Assembly (NCBI RefSeq): GCF_041435215.1
Contig: NZ_CP108394.1
Coordinates: forward strand, 4,464,001-4,528,000
Length of the DNA: 64,000 nt
Reading direction: 5' to 3'
DNA from: Streptomyces sp. NBC_01314
GTDB lineage: Bacteria > Actinomycetota > Actinomycetes > Streptomycetales > Streptomycetaceae
Shown: positions 47,012 through 56,439 of the stretch, one piece after another
Layout of the letters: each line of letters begins with the position of its first letter
Position numbering within the stretch: position 1 is the first letter of the stretch
Translations under genes and position numbers: made by a program
The notes under the pieces: generated by a model
Databases searched by the model: none
Told to the model about the DNA's origin: nothing
Seen by the model: the letters and a program-made list of their open reading frames with translations, nothing else

Positions 47012-47848
47012 CTAGCGCTTCTTGTTCGTCTTGCGGCGGCGGACGATGTACTTGCTCGAAGCCTTCTTCGGCGAGCGAGTACGACCCTCCTTCTGACCCC
47101 AGGGGCTGACCGGGTGGCGACCACCGGAGGTCTTGCCCTCACCACCACCGTGGGGGTGGTCAACCGGGTTCATCGCCACACCGCGGACGGTCGGGCGGAC
47201 GCCCAGCCAGCGCTTACGGCCGGCCTTGCCCCAGTTGATGTTGCTCTGCTCGGCGTTGCCGACCTCACCGACGGTGGCGCGGCAGCGCGCGTCGACCAGG
47301 CGGATCTCACCGGACGGCATGCGGAGGTGGGCCATCGAGCCCTCCTTCGCGAGCAGCTGCACGGAGGTACCGGCGGAGCGGGCGAACTTGGCGCCGCCAC
47401 CGGGACGGAGCTCGATCGCGTGGATCGTGGTACCGACCGGGATGTTGCGGAGCGCCAGGTTGTTGCCCGGCTTGATGTCGGCCCCGGGACCGTTCTCCAC
47501 ACGGTCGCCCTGCTGCAGGTTGCGCGGGGCGAGGATGTAGCGCTTCTCGCCGTCGGCGTAGTGCAGCAGCGCGATGCGCGCGGTGCGGTTGGGGTCGTAC
47601 TCGATGTGCGCGACCTTCGCCGGCACGCCGTCCTTGTCGTGACGACGGAAGTCGATCACTCGGTAGGCGCGCTTGTGTCCGCCACCCTGGTGGCGAACGG
47701 TCACACGACCGGCGTTGTTACGGCCGCCCTTGCTGTGCAGCGGGCGGACCAGCGACTTCTCCGGCGTGGACCGCGTGATCTCGACGAAGTCGGCGACGCT
47801 GGAGCCACGACGGCCCGGCGTAGTCGGCTTGTACTTGCGGATACCCAT
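47012..47848 (-). CDS. rplB: 50S ribosomal protein L2
   Basis: A 278-residue protein: [40 protein letters not shown] and the universally conserved [20 protein letters not shown] near the C-terminus with the peptidyl-transferase His. Confidence 0.97.
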   Translation of the reverse strand: MGIRKYKPTTPGRRGSSVADFVEITRSTPEKSLVRPLHSKGGRNNAGRVTVRHQGGGHKRAYRVIDFRRHDKDGVPAKVAHIEYDPNRTARIALLHYADGEKRYILAPRNLQQGDRVENGPGADIKPGNNLALRNIPVGTTIHAIELRPGGGAKFARSAGTSVQLLAKEGSMAHLRMPSGEIRLVDARCRATVGEVGNAEQSNINWGKAGRKRWLGVRPTVRGVAMNPVDHPHGGGEGKTSGGRHPVSPWGQKEGRTRSPKKASSKYIVRRRKTNKKR

Positions 47849-47897
47849 TGTCTCTCAGTCCTCGGAAGTTTCCGATTATCTGGACGCTCCGACCCGC

Positions 47898-48317
47898 TTA
47901 CGCGGTCGGACCGCCGAAGATGTCGATGCGGTCGCCCTCGGCAAGGGTCACGATGGCGCGCTTGGAGCCGGCACGCTGACCGAAACCGGTCTTGGTGCGC
48001 TTGCGCTTGCCGATGCGGTTGATCGTGTTGACCCCGGTGACCTTGACCGAGAAGACCGCCTGGACGGCCTGCTTGATCTGGGTCTTGTTGGCGCCCGGCG
48101 CGACGATGAAGGTGTACTTGCCCTCATCGAGCAGCGCGTAGCTCTTCTCCGACACGACCGGCTTCAGCAGCACGTCACGGTGGTCCGTGAACGCCTTGCT
48201 GGGCGCGGTGACGACGGTGTTCTTGCCTTCGGTCGCGTGGCGCTTCGCCTTGGCGACGCGCGCGGCCTTGGCAGCCTTGGCAGCCTTGGAGGCAATGCTC
48301 GGGTGACGCGTAGCCAT
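47898..48317 (-). CDS. rplW: 50S ribosomal protein L23, with Lys/Ala-rich N-terminal extension
   Basis: A 139-residue protein. The first ~33 residues are a basic helix ([20 protein letters not shown]) absent from most bacterial L23. The core has [20 protein letters not shown] and [20 protein letters not shown]. It overlaps rplD by one base. Confidence 0.95.
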   Translation of the reverse strand: MATRHPSIASKAAKAAKAARVAKAKRHATEGKNTVVTAPSKAFTDHRDVLLKPVVSEKSYALLDEGKYTFIVAPGANKTQIKQAVQAVFSVKVTGVNTINRIGKRKRTKTGFGQRAGSKRAIVTLAEGDRIDIFGGPTA

Positions 48318-48976
48318 CAGGCCTCGCTCCCTTCGGTGTCGTTGGCCGTGTTCGGGCCGGACACGAAGGACTCAAGGGCGGCCTGAGTGAAGACCACATC
48401 GTCCGAGACGATCACGTCGTACGTGTTCAGCTGGCCCGGCTCCAGGATGTGCACCTGGGGCAGGTTGCGGGCGGAGAGCCACGCGGCCTCGTCGGCGCGG
48501 TCGACGACCAGGAGCAGGTTCTTGCGCTCCGAGATCTTGCCGAACAGCGTCCGGGCGGCCTTCGTCGACGGGTTCTCACCCTCGATGACGCCGGAGACGA
48601 CGTGGATGCGGTTGTGGCGGGCCCGGTCGGTGAGGGCGTGGCGCAGGGCCGCGGCCTTCATCTTCTTCGGGGTCCGCTGCGAGTAGTCACGCGGCTGCGG
48701 GCCGTGGACGACGCCACCACCGGCGAACTGCGGCGCACGGGTCGAGCCCTGACGGGCGCGGCCGGTGCCCTTCTGGCGGTACGGCTTCTTGCCGCCACCA
48801 CGGACTTCACCGCGACGCTTGGTCTTGTGCGTGCCCTGGCGGGCAGCGGCGTTCTGCGCGACGACGACCTGGTGGATCAGCGGGATGCTGATCTTCTCCA
48901 CGCCGAAGATCTCCGCGGGGAGCTCGACGCTTCCGGTCTTCTCGCCCGCAGGCGAAAGGATGTCAACAGTGCTCAT
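48317..48976 (-). CDS. rplD: 50S ribosomal protein L4
   Basis: A 219-residue protein from ATG 48976 ([20 protein letters not shown]). It has [20 protein letters not shown], the exit-tunnel loop [20 protein letters not shown] and a C-terminal extension rich in Asn/Glu. The upstream open frame to 49078 overlaps rplC and is not used. Confidence 0.96.
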   Translation of the reverse strand: MSTVDILSPAGEKTGSVELPAEIFGVEKISIPLIHQVVVAQNAAARQGTHKTKRRGEVRGGGKKPYRQKGTGRARQGSTRAPQFAGGGVVHGPQPRDYSQRTPKKMKAAALRHALTDRARHNRIHVVSGVIEGENPSTKAARTLFGKISERKNLLLVVDRADEAAWLSARNLPQVHILEPGQLNTYDVIVSDDVVFTQAALESFVSGPNTANDTEGSEA

Positions 48977-48983
48977 CGGTACC

Positions 48984-49628
48984 TCAGGCCCCCTTGGCCG
49001 CAGTGCGGACCAGGACGAGGCCGCCGTTCGGACCGGGGACAGCGCCCTTGATGAGCAGCAGACCCTTCTCCGCGTCAACGGCGTGGACGGTCAGGTTCTG
49101 GGTGGTGACCCGCTCGTTGCCCATGCGACCCGCCATGCGGAGGCCCTTGAACACACGGCCCGGGGTGGCGCAGCCACCGATGGAGCCGGGGGAGCGGTGC
49201 TTGCGCTGGGTGCCGTGACCGGCGCCGAGGCCCTTGAAGTTGTGACGCTTCATGACACCGGCGAAGCCCTTGCCCTTGCTCTTGCCGGTCACGTCCACCT
49301 TGACGCCGGCCTCGAAGACCTCGGCGGAGATCTCCTGGCCCAGCGTGTACTCGGAGGCGTCCGCGGTGCGGATCTCGACGAGGTGACGGCGGGGGGTGAC
49401 GTCGGCCTTGGCGAAGTGACCCTTGAGGGGCTTGTTCACCTTGCGAGGGTCGATCTCGCCGAAGGCGATCTGGACCGACTCGTAGCCGTCGACATCGTTC
49501 GTACGGACCTGGGTCACGACGTTGGGGCTGGCCTTGACGACGGTGACCGGAACAACGCGGTTGTTCTCGTCCCACACCTGCGTCATGCCGAGCTTCTCGC
49601 CCAGGATGCCCTTGATCTGCTTAGCCAT
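48984..49628 (-). CDS. rplC: 50S ribosomal protein L3
   Basis: A 214-residue protein: [40 protein letters not shown] and [20 protein letters not shown]. It is 17 bases from rpsJ. Confidence 0.97.
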   Translation of the reverse strand: MAKQIKGILGEKLGMTQVWDENNRVVPVTVVKASPNVVTQVRTNDVDGYESVQIAFGEIDPRKVNKPLKGHFAKADVTPRRHLVEIRTADASEYTLGQEISAEVFEAGVKVDVTGKSKGKGFAGVMKRHNFKGLGAGHGTQRKHRSPGSIGGCATPGRVFKGLRMAGRMGNERVTTQNLTVHAVDAEKGLLLIKGAVPGPNGGLVLVRTAAKGA

Positions 49629-49645
49629 TCTCAGATCACCGGCCT

Positions 49646-49954
49646 TCAGAGCTTGATCTCGATGTCGACACCGGCCGGGAGGTCGAGTCGCATCAGAGAG
49701 TCAACGGTCTTGGGGGTCGGGTCGAGAATGTCGATCAGGCGCTTGTGCGTGCGCATCTCGAAGTGCTCGCGCGAGTCCTTGTACTTGTGCGGCGACTTGA
49801 TGACGCAGTACACGTTCTTCTCAGTGGGCAGCGGCACCGGGCCCGCGACCGACGCACCAGTGCGGGTCACCGTCTCGACGATCTTCTTCGCCGAGCTGTC
49901 GATGACCTCGTGGTCGTAGGCCTTGAGCCGGATGCGGATCTTCTGTCCCGCCAT
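49646..49954 (-). CDS. rpsJ: 30S ribosomal protein S10
   Basis: A 102-residue protein: [40 protein letters not shown] and [16 protein letters not shown]. First gene of the S10 operon. It also acts in transcription antitermination with NusB. Confidence 0.97.
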   Translation of the reverse strand: MAGQKIRIRLKAYDHEVIDSSAKKIVETVTRTGASVAGPVPLPTEKNVYCVIKSPHKYKDSREHFEMRTHKRLIDILDPTPKTVDSLMRLDLPAGVDIEIKL

Positions 49955-50295
49955 GGCTACTCAGTAGTCCTTTGTCTGGTTTAACGCTCTGGAACCCGAT
50001 GTTCCCTCACCCGCTCCTCCGACCCACGCGGTCGGGTGTGTCGCGCTTCCACTGACACAGATGCCCCTTGTTCGAGCATCCCTTGTCGGGAAACACGGCC
50101 CTTCCGGAACCGCAGGCCGGGAGCAGAAGCCCACCGGGTGCCTGGCCGGCGCCGCACTGACACTTCCCGAAAGATTCCCGTACGTCCGCTCCAGCGCTGC
50201 CGTAAGGCAGTTGGGGCGACGAGTACTGTGGGACTCGCTTCCGGTCCTCCCGGCGGGAGGCGCGCAGCATCAACACTCGACCGAGCAACCCCGCT

Positions 50296-50326
50296 AGTCT
50301 GCCATACGGCCCAGCACCTCCGCCAA
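50296..50326 (-). promoter_or_regulatory. Candidate S10-operon promoter, TTGGCG-N19-CAGACT
   Basis: On the minus strand -35 TTGGCG (50321-50326) and -10 CAGACT (50296-50301) are 19 bases apart, one more than ideal. It would give a leader of about 335 bases. Confidence 0.35.
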
Positions 50327-50361
50327 TCGAGCCGGAGAGATTACCCCGAGAGTGACGCAGG

Positions 50362-50634
50362 TCAAACCCGGGGAGCCGCTGTCGCCGTCCGGGGTCGTCG
50401 CCATTCCTCCCACCGTCCTCGCGTCTTGAGCCACCGGACTGCCGCGTCGTCCGTCTCGGCGTGCGAGCCGTGGAGGCGGTTGCATGAGGAGGCGGCGCCC
50501 GTCCGGAAGGGCCCCGGCGAAGACGGAGTAGGCGCGTACGGCTCCGTTGTGCCAGGTCAGCTGCCCGGTCCACTGCCAGGAAGGCGCGGGGCCCCCAAGG
50601 TGCGCTCGGTGACCAGTCTCAGCGACGCCGCCAT
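50362..50634 (-). pseudogene. Possible decayed small gene upstream of rpsJ
   Basis: Three consecutive stretches look protein-like with high third-base GC but are in alternating frames. From ATG 50634 comes MAASLRLVTERTLGAP; then in another frame PSWQWTGQLTWHNGAVRAYS continuing to ALPDGRRLL; then back in the first frame NRLHGSHAETDDAAVRWLK to RWEEWRRPRTATAAPRV, ending at TGA 50364. Two compensating indels would restore one ~90-aa protein. It could also be chance. Confidence 0.25.
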
Positions 50635-50905
50635 CGTGCGCGGCGCGGCTCACAGTCCCGAGGCGGGAAGGATCGCGCCGTCCACCGTCCACCGTCCACC
50701 GTCCAGGGTCCATGGGGTGGCCTGGCGCCCTACGGGACCGGCCGCACACCGGGACCTGCCTCACGACGGGACCGGCTTCACAACGGGACCGGCTTCACCC
50801 GGGCCTGGTTCATATCGAAACACTGAGCCGCGGGTAATCCGCTCGCCCGCCCCGGTCCGCGCTCCTACGCTGATCAGGTACGTCGATCGGCTCGGGGGAA
50901 CGTTC

Positions 50906-52648
50906 ATGCGCACGCACTATCCGCGGACCAGGCATCTGCCCTGGTCCCCCGGCGCGACCGCCGATGATCTCCGGGTCACCGACCTGTCCGGCCTGCGCGG
51001 ACGCGAGGTCGTGGTGACCGAGAAGCTCGACGGCGAGAACACCACGCTGTACGCCGACGGCCTGCACGCCCGCTCACTCGACTCCGCGCACCACCCCTCC
51101 CGCACCTGGGTCAAGGCGCTCCAGGCCCGTATCGGCCACGCCGTTCCGGAGGGATGGCGGGTGTGCGGGGAGAACATGTTCGCCCGCCATTCCCTCCCGT
51201 ACGACGACCTGGACAGTTGGTTCTACGGGTTCTCGGTGTGGGACGGGGACGGGCGCTGTCTGGACTGGGACCGGTCGGTGGCATTTCTGCGCGGACTCGG
51301 GGTCCCCGTGCCGCGCGTGCTGTGGCGGGGCGTGTTCGACGAGCGGGCGCTGCGCGCGCTGCGGCTGGATCCCGGACGGCAGGAGGGGTACGTCGTCCGG
51401 GTCGTGGACGGCTTCGGCGCGGAGGAGTTCGGCGCCCGCGTCGCGAAGTGGGTGCGGTCCGGGCACGTACGGACGGACACGCACTGGATGCACGCGGCCG
51501 TCGTCGAGAACGGGCTGGGCGCGCGGGCCCCGCTGTGGGCGGTGCGATCGGGGGCGCCCGTGGACGCCGACGCGCTGGCGCGGGCCGTCGGGCTGCCGGG
51601 CGAGGGGGACCGGGAGGCCGTCGCCCGCTTCGACGCGGCGGGGCGGACCGGTGACGACCGGCTCGTCGGCGTGCTGGCCGCGCTGTTGCACGGCGACGAG
51701 GACGAACCCGAGGACGGACCCGACGACAAGCAGGACCGCAACCGGGGCACCAAGCGGGGCGGTTGGCGGGCCCGGATCGCGGCGCGGCTGGCCGGGGCCG
51801 TGGGCATGCCGCTCGCGCGGCGGGTCGCCGATGTCGTGGGGCTGCACCCCGCGCTGCACCGGCCGTATCCGGACGAGGACCGCCGGAACGGCCTGGCCCG
51901 GCTGTCCCTCGCCGCAGACCTCGGTCTGCTGCACGCGGTCGCCCGGGCCACGGCGGCGACGGACGCGGCGTCCGAGCAGGTGGAGTGGTCGGCGCTGCAC
52001 GCCGAGGAGGTGCCGGGCTTGGATGAGGGTGCCCTGGGGGAGGCGTTCACCGGGCTGCCGGCCGAGGCGGCCGTCCGGTGCCGGGCAGAGGCGCGGGAGG
52101 CGTACGCGCGGGGGCGCATAGGCGGGGGCGGCTCCGGCGCTGCCGCCGAGGCCGTCGCCGCGACGTGGCGGTGGCGGTCGGGGGCCTTCCCGAGGCTGAT
52201 CCAGCTGGTGGGTCCGGCGGGCAGCGGCAAGAGCACCTTCGCGCGGGGGCTCACGGGCGTGGACAGGTATGTCTCGCTGGACGAGCTGCGCGAGGCGCGC
52301 GGCGCACGCGCCGACCAGCGCGCCAACCCGGACGTACTGCGCGCCGGGCTCGACCGGCTGGACGGGGCGCTGGCCGCCGGTGGGACGGTGGTGTGGGACG
52401 CCACCTCGCTCAACCATCAGCAGCGCTCGCTGGTGCACGCGGTCGCCCGCCGCCGCAACGCCCTGCTCACCCACGCCGTGGTCCTGGTCGACGAGGACGA
52501 GCTGATACGACGCAACACCCGCCGCGAACACCCGGTACCGCCCGGGGTGCTCACCCACCAGCTGCGCCGCTTCGCCCCGCCGTATCCGGGCGACGCGCAC
52601 CGCACCTGGTACATCGGGGCGAGCGGGACCGTAGAGGAAGAGGTCTGA
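50906..52648 (+). CDS. RNA ligase fused to polynucleotide-kinase-like P-loop domain
   Basis: A 580-residue two-domain protein. The N-terminal nucleotidyltransferase domain (about 1-200) has ligase motif I EKLDGEN (Lys40 would carry the AMP), motif III-like WFYGFSVWD (105-113), motif IV EGYVVRV (160-166) and motif V RVAKWVR (Lys181). The middle (about 220-420) is an alpha-helical part with an Asp/Glu-rich linker at 263-275. The C-terminal P-loop kinase domain has GPAGSGKST (436-444), then VVWDATSLNHQQR and RRNTRREHPVP, typical of the AAA_33/PNK-type kinase. ATG 50906 has GGGGGAA upstream. The pair with the next gene (six-base gap) suggests an RNA-end healing and sealing system. The exact substrate is unknown. 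Confidence 0.85.
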   Translation: MRTHYPRTRHLPWSPGATADDLRVTDLSGLRGREVVVTEKLDGENTTLYADGLHARSLDSAHHPSRTWVKALQARIGHAVPEGWRVCGENMFARHSLPYDDLDSWFYGFSVWDGDGRCLDWDRSVAFLRGLGVPVPRVLWRGVFDERALRALRLDPGRQEGYVVRVVDGFGAEEFGARVAKWVRSGHVRTDTHWMHAAVVENGLGARAPLWAVRSGAPVDADALARAVGLPGEGDREAVARFDAAGRTGDDRLVGVLAALLHGDEDEPEDGPDDKQDRNRGTKRGGWRARIAARLAGAVGMPLARRVADVVGLHPALHRPYPDEDRRNGLARLSLAADLGLLHAVARATAATDAASEQVEWSALHAEEVPGLDEGALGEAFTGLPAEAAVRCRAEAREAYARGRIGGGGSGAAAEAVAATWRWRSGAFPRLIQLVGPAGSGKSTFARGLTGVDRYVSLDELREARGARADQRANPDVLRAGLDRLDGALAAGGTVVWDATSLNHQQRSLVHAVARRRNALLTHAVVLVDEDELIRRNTRREHPVPPGVLTHQLRRFAPPYPGDAHRTWYIGASGTVEEEV

Positions 52649-52654
52649 GGAACC

Positions 52655-55441
52655 GTGCGTACGAGCGAGGAGATCTATCACCGGGTGCGCTGGGACGCGC
52701 GCTTCGACCCGGCCCGCTTCGTGCTCGGCGTCCTTCAGCGGAACGCCGAGCCCAAGCGGGTCCCGCTGCCCGCCTTCGTGCCCGGCGGCGAGATCCCGTG
52801 GCACCGGGTGCTGTTCTTCGAGGCCGACGGGGAGATGGTCTGGGACCGGGCCACGGGGGCGGACCGGATCGACGCGACGGAGGCGGGGCGCGTACGGGAG
52901 GCCCGGCTGCTCCGGGCGCCGTTCTTCACGGCGCGCACGCCGTACGCGTGGGGCGGGGAGGAGTGGGTGCCCGCGCGCTCCCCGGGAAGTACTGGCTCCG
53001 CAGGCGTACGGGTGCTGACCTGGAACACTCTCTGGGACCGGTACGACGCCGACCTCATCGACAGCGCCGGACGCAGGCCGTTGCTGCTGCGGGCCCTGCG
53101 CGAGGCCGATGTGGACGTGATCGCGTTGCAGGAGGTCGAGGCGGAACTGCTGGCGATGCTGCTGCGCGAACCGTGGGTGCGGGCGGACTGGACGCTGGGC
53201 ACGGACCCGCACGGACGGGACGTGGACGCGTGCGGTCTGCTGCTCCTGAGCCGGTTGCCGGTCCGCGAGGCCGCGTTCCACTCGCTGGGCCCGCACAAGG
53301 CGGTGACCGCGGTGGTGGTGGAGACCGGCGGGCACCCCCTCGTGGTCGCGGCGACGCATCTGAGCAGTGACCACTCCGCCGACGGCGCCGGTCGCCGCGC
53401 CGCCGAACTGGCCCGGATCGCCGAGGGTTTGGCGGCCCTGGACGCCGATCTCGTCCTGCTGGGCGACTTCAACGACGGCGGCGACACACCCCAGGTGACG
53501 CTCGGCATGCGGGACGCGTGGAGCGAGACGCACGGCCCGGACGACAGGACGCCGACCTTCGACCCCGGCACCAACCCGCTGGCGGCGGTGTCGTCCCTGA
53601 CGGGGCGGGTGTCACGGCTGGACCGGGTGCTGGTGCGCGGACGGAGTCTGGGGGTGCGGTCGGCCGAGCTGTACGGGGACGCGCCCTCGCCGGACGGGCT
53701 GTACATCTCGGACCACTACGGCGTACGGGCGGAGGTGGGCCCTGACGCCCCGGACACCGCCTTCGCCTGCCTCGACATCCGGCCGACCGCCCGTACGGCC
53801 CTGGCGTGGCTCCCTCCCGAGGAGTTGTGGCCGCCGCTGCAGGACATCCGCCGGCAGCACGACCCGCAGATCCACCGCTGGCCCCCGCATGTGAACCTGC
53901 TCTTCGGCTTCGTACCGGAACACGCCTTCGAGCAGGCGGCCTCGGTGCTCGCGACGGCCACCACGGCTCCGTTCGACGCCCGGCTGGAGGGCGTGCACTG
54001 GTTCGGTCACCGGGACGACGCGACCGTGTGGCTCGACCCGGCGGCGGACGGCGAGGAGCCCTGGGCCGAGCTGCACAGCACCCTCGTACGCCACTTCCCG
54101 CGCTGCCGCGGCCGTCACGAGGGCTTCACCCCGCATCTGAGCCTGGGCCGCGCCACCGACCCGAACAGCCTGGCCGCCGCCTGCGCGGCCCGGCTCGCCC
54201 CCATGCGGGCCGAGGTCGGCGAGCTGGCTCTGTTGTCGCGACGGGGGGACGAGCCGATGCGGGTGCGGGGGACGGTGAGTCTGGGGACGGGAGAGGTGCG
54301 CTGGCGGGAGGAGGCCGCGCGGGATGGCGGCGAGGCCGCCTCGTCCGGCACGGGCGCCGTGGCCGACCGGGTCACCCGCCTCATCGCGGCCGCGTTCCCG
54401 GCCGGCGTCGTACACGTCGTCGGCTCCCGGCGCATGGGCTGCGCGCTGCCGGGCGCCGACCTGGACCTGGTGGCGGCACTGCCCGGGACGGTCGAACTGT
54501 CCATCGTCCGGGCGAAGTTGAGCGAAGCGACGCGCGGGGCCGGTGATGTGCGCGAGGTGGTCGGAGCACGCGTACCCGGTCTGCGGCTGCGGCTCGACGG
54601 CCTGGACGTGGACCTGGCCGTCGTGGCCACCGGATCGCTGGACCCCTCGGAGGCGGTGGACCGGCGGGCCGAGTTGGGCGAAGCGGCGGCGGTCGCGCTC
54701 AGCGCGGTGAGTGACGCCGACGCGGTACTCGCCTCGGCGGGCACCCACGGGCCGGCCTTCGCCCGGCTGGCCAGTCAGGTCAAGGCATGGGCGAAGGCGC
54801 GGGGCCTGGACTCGGCACCGTTCGGCGGCCTGCCGGGCCTGGCCTGGTCCGTCCTGGCGGCCCGCACGGCGAGCGAGGCGGGCGGCCTTCCGTCGGCCGA
54901 TCTCCTACGGCACTTCTTCGCGACGTGGGCGGCGTGGGACTGGCGCGAGCCGGTGGGAGACCTCGCAGGCACCTCCGGCGGGCTCCCCCTCACCATCGCG
55001 ACCCCCTCGGCCCCGGTCCGCCCCTGCACGGACCAGGTCACGACGGGCATGCGCGACCTCATCACCCAAGAGCTGTTCCGGGCCTGGGAACTGCTGGAGG
55101 AGGGCACCGCGTTCTCGGGCCTCCTCACCCCTCCCCCGCTCCACCGCCGCCACGCCGCCTGGGCGATCGTGACGGTGGACGGGGGCGCGGACGGCGTCGC
55201 GGACGAGGGCCGGGTACGGGGCAGGATGCGGGCGCTGATCACCGACCTCGCCGAGGCGGCTCCCGACTGCCACGCCTGGCCCCGCCCCTTCACTACGGCC
55301 CCCGCCCGCTACGCCATCGGCCTGGGCCGGACCCCACCGACCGCGACCGATGTGACCGCCGTGGCTGAACGTCGGCTGCGCGGTCTGGCGGGGGTCACGC
55401 TCATGAGGGCCGAGGGCGGAGAGGTGCCGACCCTGTCCTGA
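52655..55441 (+). CDS. Multidomain RNA end-processing protein (MJ1316/DUF504-like, EEP, 2H phosphoesterase, nucleotidyltransferase)
   Basis: A 928-residue protein from GTG 52655. Domains in order: (1) about 1-90, MJ1316/DUF504-like (YHRVRWDARFDPARFVLGV, IPWHRVLFFEADGEMVWDR). (2) about 117-362, endonuclease/exonuclease/phosphatase fold: LTWNTLWDR, IALQEVEAE, ATHLSSDH, LLGDFND (268-274), SDHYG (352-356). (3) about 366-552, 2H phosphoesterase with HVN (412-414) and HLS (494-496). (4) about 565-928, poly(A)-polymerase-like nucleotidyltransferase with GSRRMG (590-595), D602/D604 and D651/D653, plus a helical C-terminal part. Such combinations were proposed in RNA repair by comparative genomics. 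It would open cyclic phosphates, trim or modify ends and perhaps add nucleotides for the preceding ligase. Confidence 0.85.
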   Translation: MRTSEEIYHRVRWDARFDPARFVLGVLQRNAEPKRVPLPAFVPGGEIPWHRVLFFEADGEMVWDRATGADRIDATEAGRVREARLLRAPFFTARTPYAWGGEEWVPARSPGSTGSAGVRVLTWNTLWDRYDADLIDSAGRRPLLLRALREADVDVIALQEVEAELLAMLLREPWVRADWTLGTDPHGRDVDACGLLLLSRLPVREAAFHSLGPHKAVTAVVVETGGHPLVVAATHLSSDHSADGAGRRAAELARIAEGLAALDADLVLLGDFNDGGDTPQVTLGMRDAWSETHGPDDRTPTFDPGTNPLAAVSSLTGRVSRLDRVLVRGRSLGVRSAELYGDAPSPDGLYISDHYGVRAEVGPDAPDTAFACLDIRPTARTALAWLPPEELWPPLQDIRRQHDPQIHRWPPHVNLLFGFVPEHAFEQAASVLATATTAPFDARLEGVHWFGHRDDATVWLDPAADGEEPWAELHSTLVRHFPRCRGRHEGFTPHLSLGRATDPNSLAAACAARLAPMRAEVGELALLSRRGDEPMRVRGTVSLGTGEVRWREEAARDGGEAASSGTGAVADRVTRLIAAAFPAGVVHVVGSRRMGCALPGADLDLVAALPGTVELSIVRAKLSEATRGAGDVREVVGARVPGLRLRLDGLDVDLAVVATGSLDPSEAVDRRAELGEAAAVALSAVSDADAVLASAGTHGPAFARLASQVKAWAKARGLDSAPFGGLPGLAWSVLAARTASEAGGLPSADLLRHFFATWAAWDWREPVGDLAGTSGGLPLTIATPSAPVRPCTDQVTTGMRDLITQELFRAWELLEEGTAFSGLLTPPPLHRRHAAWAIVTVDGGADGVADEGRVRGRMRALITDLAEAAPDCHAWPRPFTTAPARYAIGLGRTPPTATDVTAVAERRLRGLAGVTLMRAEGGEVPTLS

Positions 55442-55446
55442 GGGGG

Positions 55447-56277
55447 TCAGCGCACGTCGACGTAGTCCGACGCGCTGGTGGCGACGCCGGTCGTGCTGTT
55501 CCCGTAGTACACCCAGCGGTACGAGCCGTCGGCGGAGGCCGTGACCGTGCTCTTCAGCGCCCCCGTACTGCTGGTGGTGGCCTTCTTGACCGTCTTGAAG
55601 GTGTCGGCGCCCTTGGCCTTGAACTGGAGGCTCACGGTACGACCGCTGTAGCCGCCGTACTTCTTCGTGCTCCAGTTCGCCCGGGTCAGTTTGCCCGTGA
55701 CGGTGATCTTCTTGCCCTCGGTGACCGGCTCGGGCGTGGCGTTGACGGTGGCCTTGGCAGCGCGCCTGAGCTGGACGGTCTTGGACCGCTTCTCGGTCTC
55801 CCCGGCTTTCAGACCCCCGCTGGCCTTGAAGAGGCGAAGCGACACGGCGACCTTCCACGTGGTGGCATCGCTGTTGGAGTCGACGTGTTCCTGAGCCTGA
55901 TGCGGATCGATGTAGAGGTTGCCCTCACAGCGAGCATGCCTGGGGTCGATCTCGTAGCAGGTGTAGCTGCCCGGTTGGATGAAGTTCTCTCCGGTGTCGG
56001 CGGCCGTCTTGAGATCACCTCGATAGAGGAAGGGGTATGCGCTCCACATGCCCGCCGGTCCCTCGACGCTGTACCCGGCCGGCAGCGCCAGGTTGAACGT
56101 GATGGGCGGCTCCACCTCCTTCGCCGTTCCCACAACGATCGGCTTGCCGTTGTTGATGACGATGTCCGACACGGTGATCCCGGTGTCCGCCGCGTGGGCC
56201 GCCGGCGCGTTCAGCACGGAGAACCCCAGCGCCGCCACGAGCGTGGCCACCGCGACGGTTCGTCTGCCTGACTTCAT
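55447..56277 (-). CDS. Secreted protein with Ig-like C-terminal region
   Basis: A 276-residue protein with a clear Sec signal peptide (MKSGRRTVAVATLVAALGFS to AHA-AD, cleavage near residue 29). Residues 30-170 form a beta-rich domain with two Cys (CYEIDPRHARC). The C-terminal 90 residues resemble bacterial Ig-like or cohesin-type repeats (KITVTGKLTRANWSTKKYGG, YRWVYYGNSTTGVATSAS). It is convergent with the RNA-repair operon, ending six bases from it. The function is unknown. Confidence 0.75.
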   Translation of the reverse strand: MKSGRRTVAVATLVAALGFSVLNAPAAHAADTGITVSDIVINNGKPIVVGTAKEVEPPITFNLALPAGYSVEGPAGMWSAYPFLYRGDLKTAADTGENFIQPGSYTCYEIDPRHARCEGNLYIDPHQAQEHVDSNSDATTWKVAVSLRLFKASGGLKAGETEKRSKTVQLRRAAKATVNATPEPVTEGKKITVTGKLTRANWSTKKYGGYSGRTVSLQFKAKGADTFKTVKKATTSSTGALKSTVTASADGSYRWVYYGNSTTGVATSASDYVDVR

Positions 56278-56439
56278 TCACACCTCTTCAGTAAAGATGC
56301 CTATCCAGAAGGCGGCAGGCTACCAAGGGTGATCTCACGGCGATTCCGCACGTCAGATCCCCCGGAGCGGGCAAACTGTGCTCCCGGTCAGGGACTCACG
56401 ACAGCAGACGCACGACAGCAACAGGGAGAAGCCCACGCC

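Larger units (their letters stand above)
49955..50905. other. Long intergenic region upstream of rpsJ
   Basis: This 951-base gap between divergent genes holds the probable rpsJ leader (about 340 bases, no recognised structure), a promoter-like box at 50296-50326, a possible decayed gene (50362-50634), and the promoter of the RNA-ligase gene, for which I see no clear box. A short direct repeat of CCGTCCACCGT lies at about 50680-50706. Confidence 0.5.

Noticed and set aside
51074..53533. An 819-codon open frame opposite the RNA-repair genes.
   Set aside because: It is antisense to the ligase and end-processing genes and lacks any recognisable motif.
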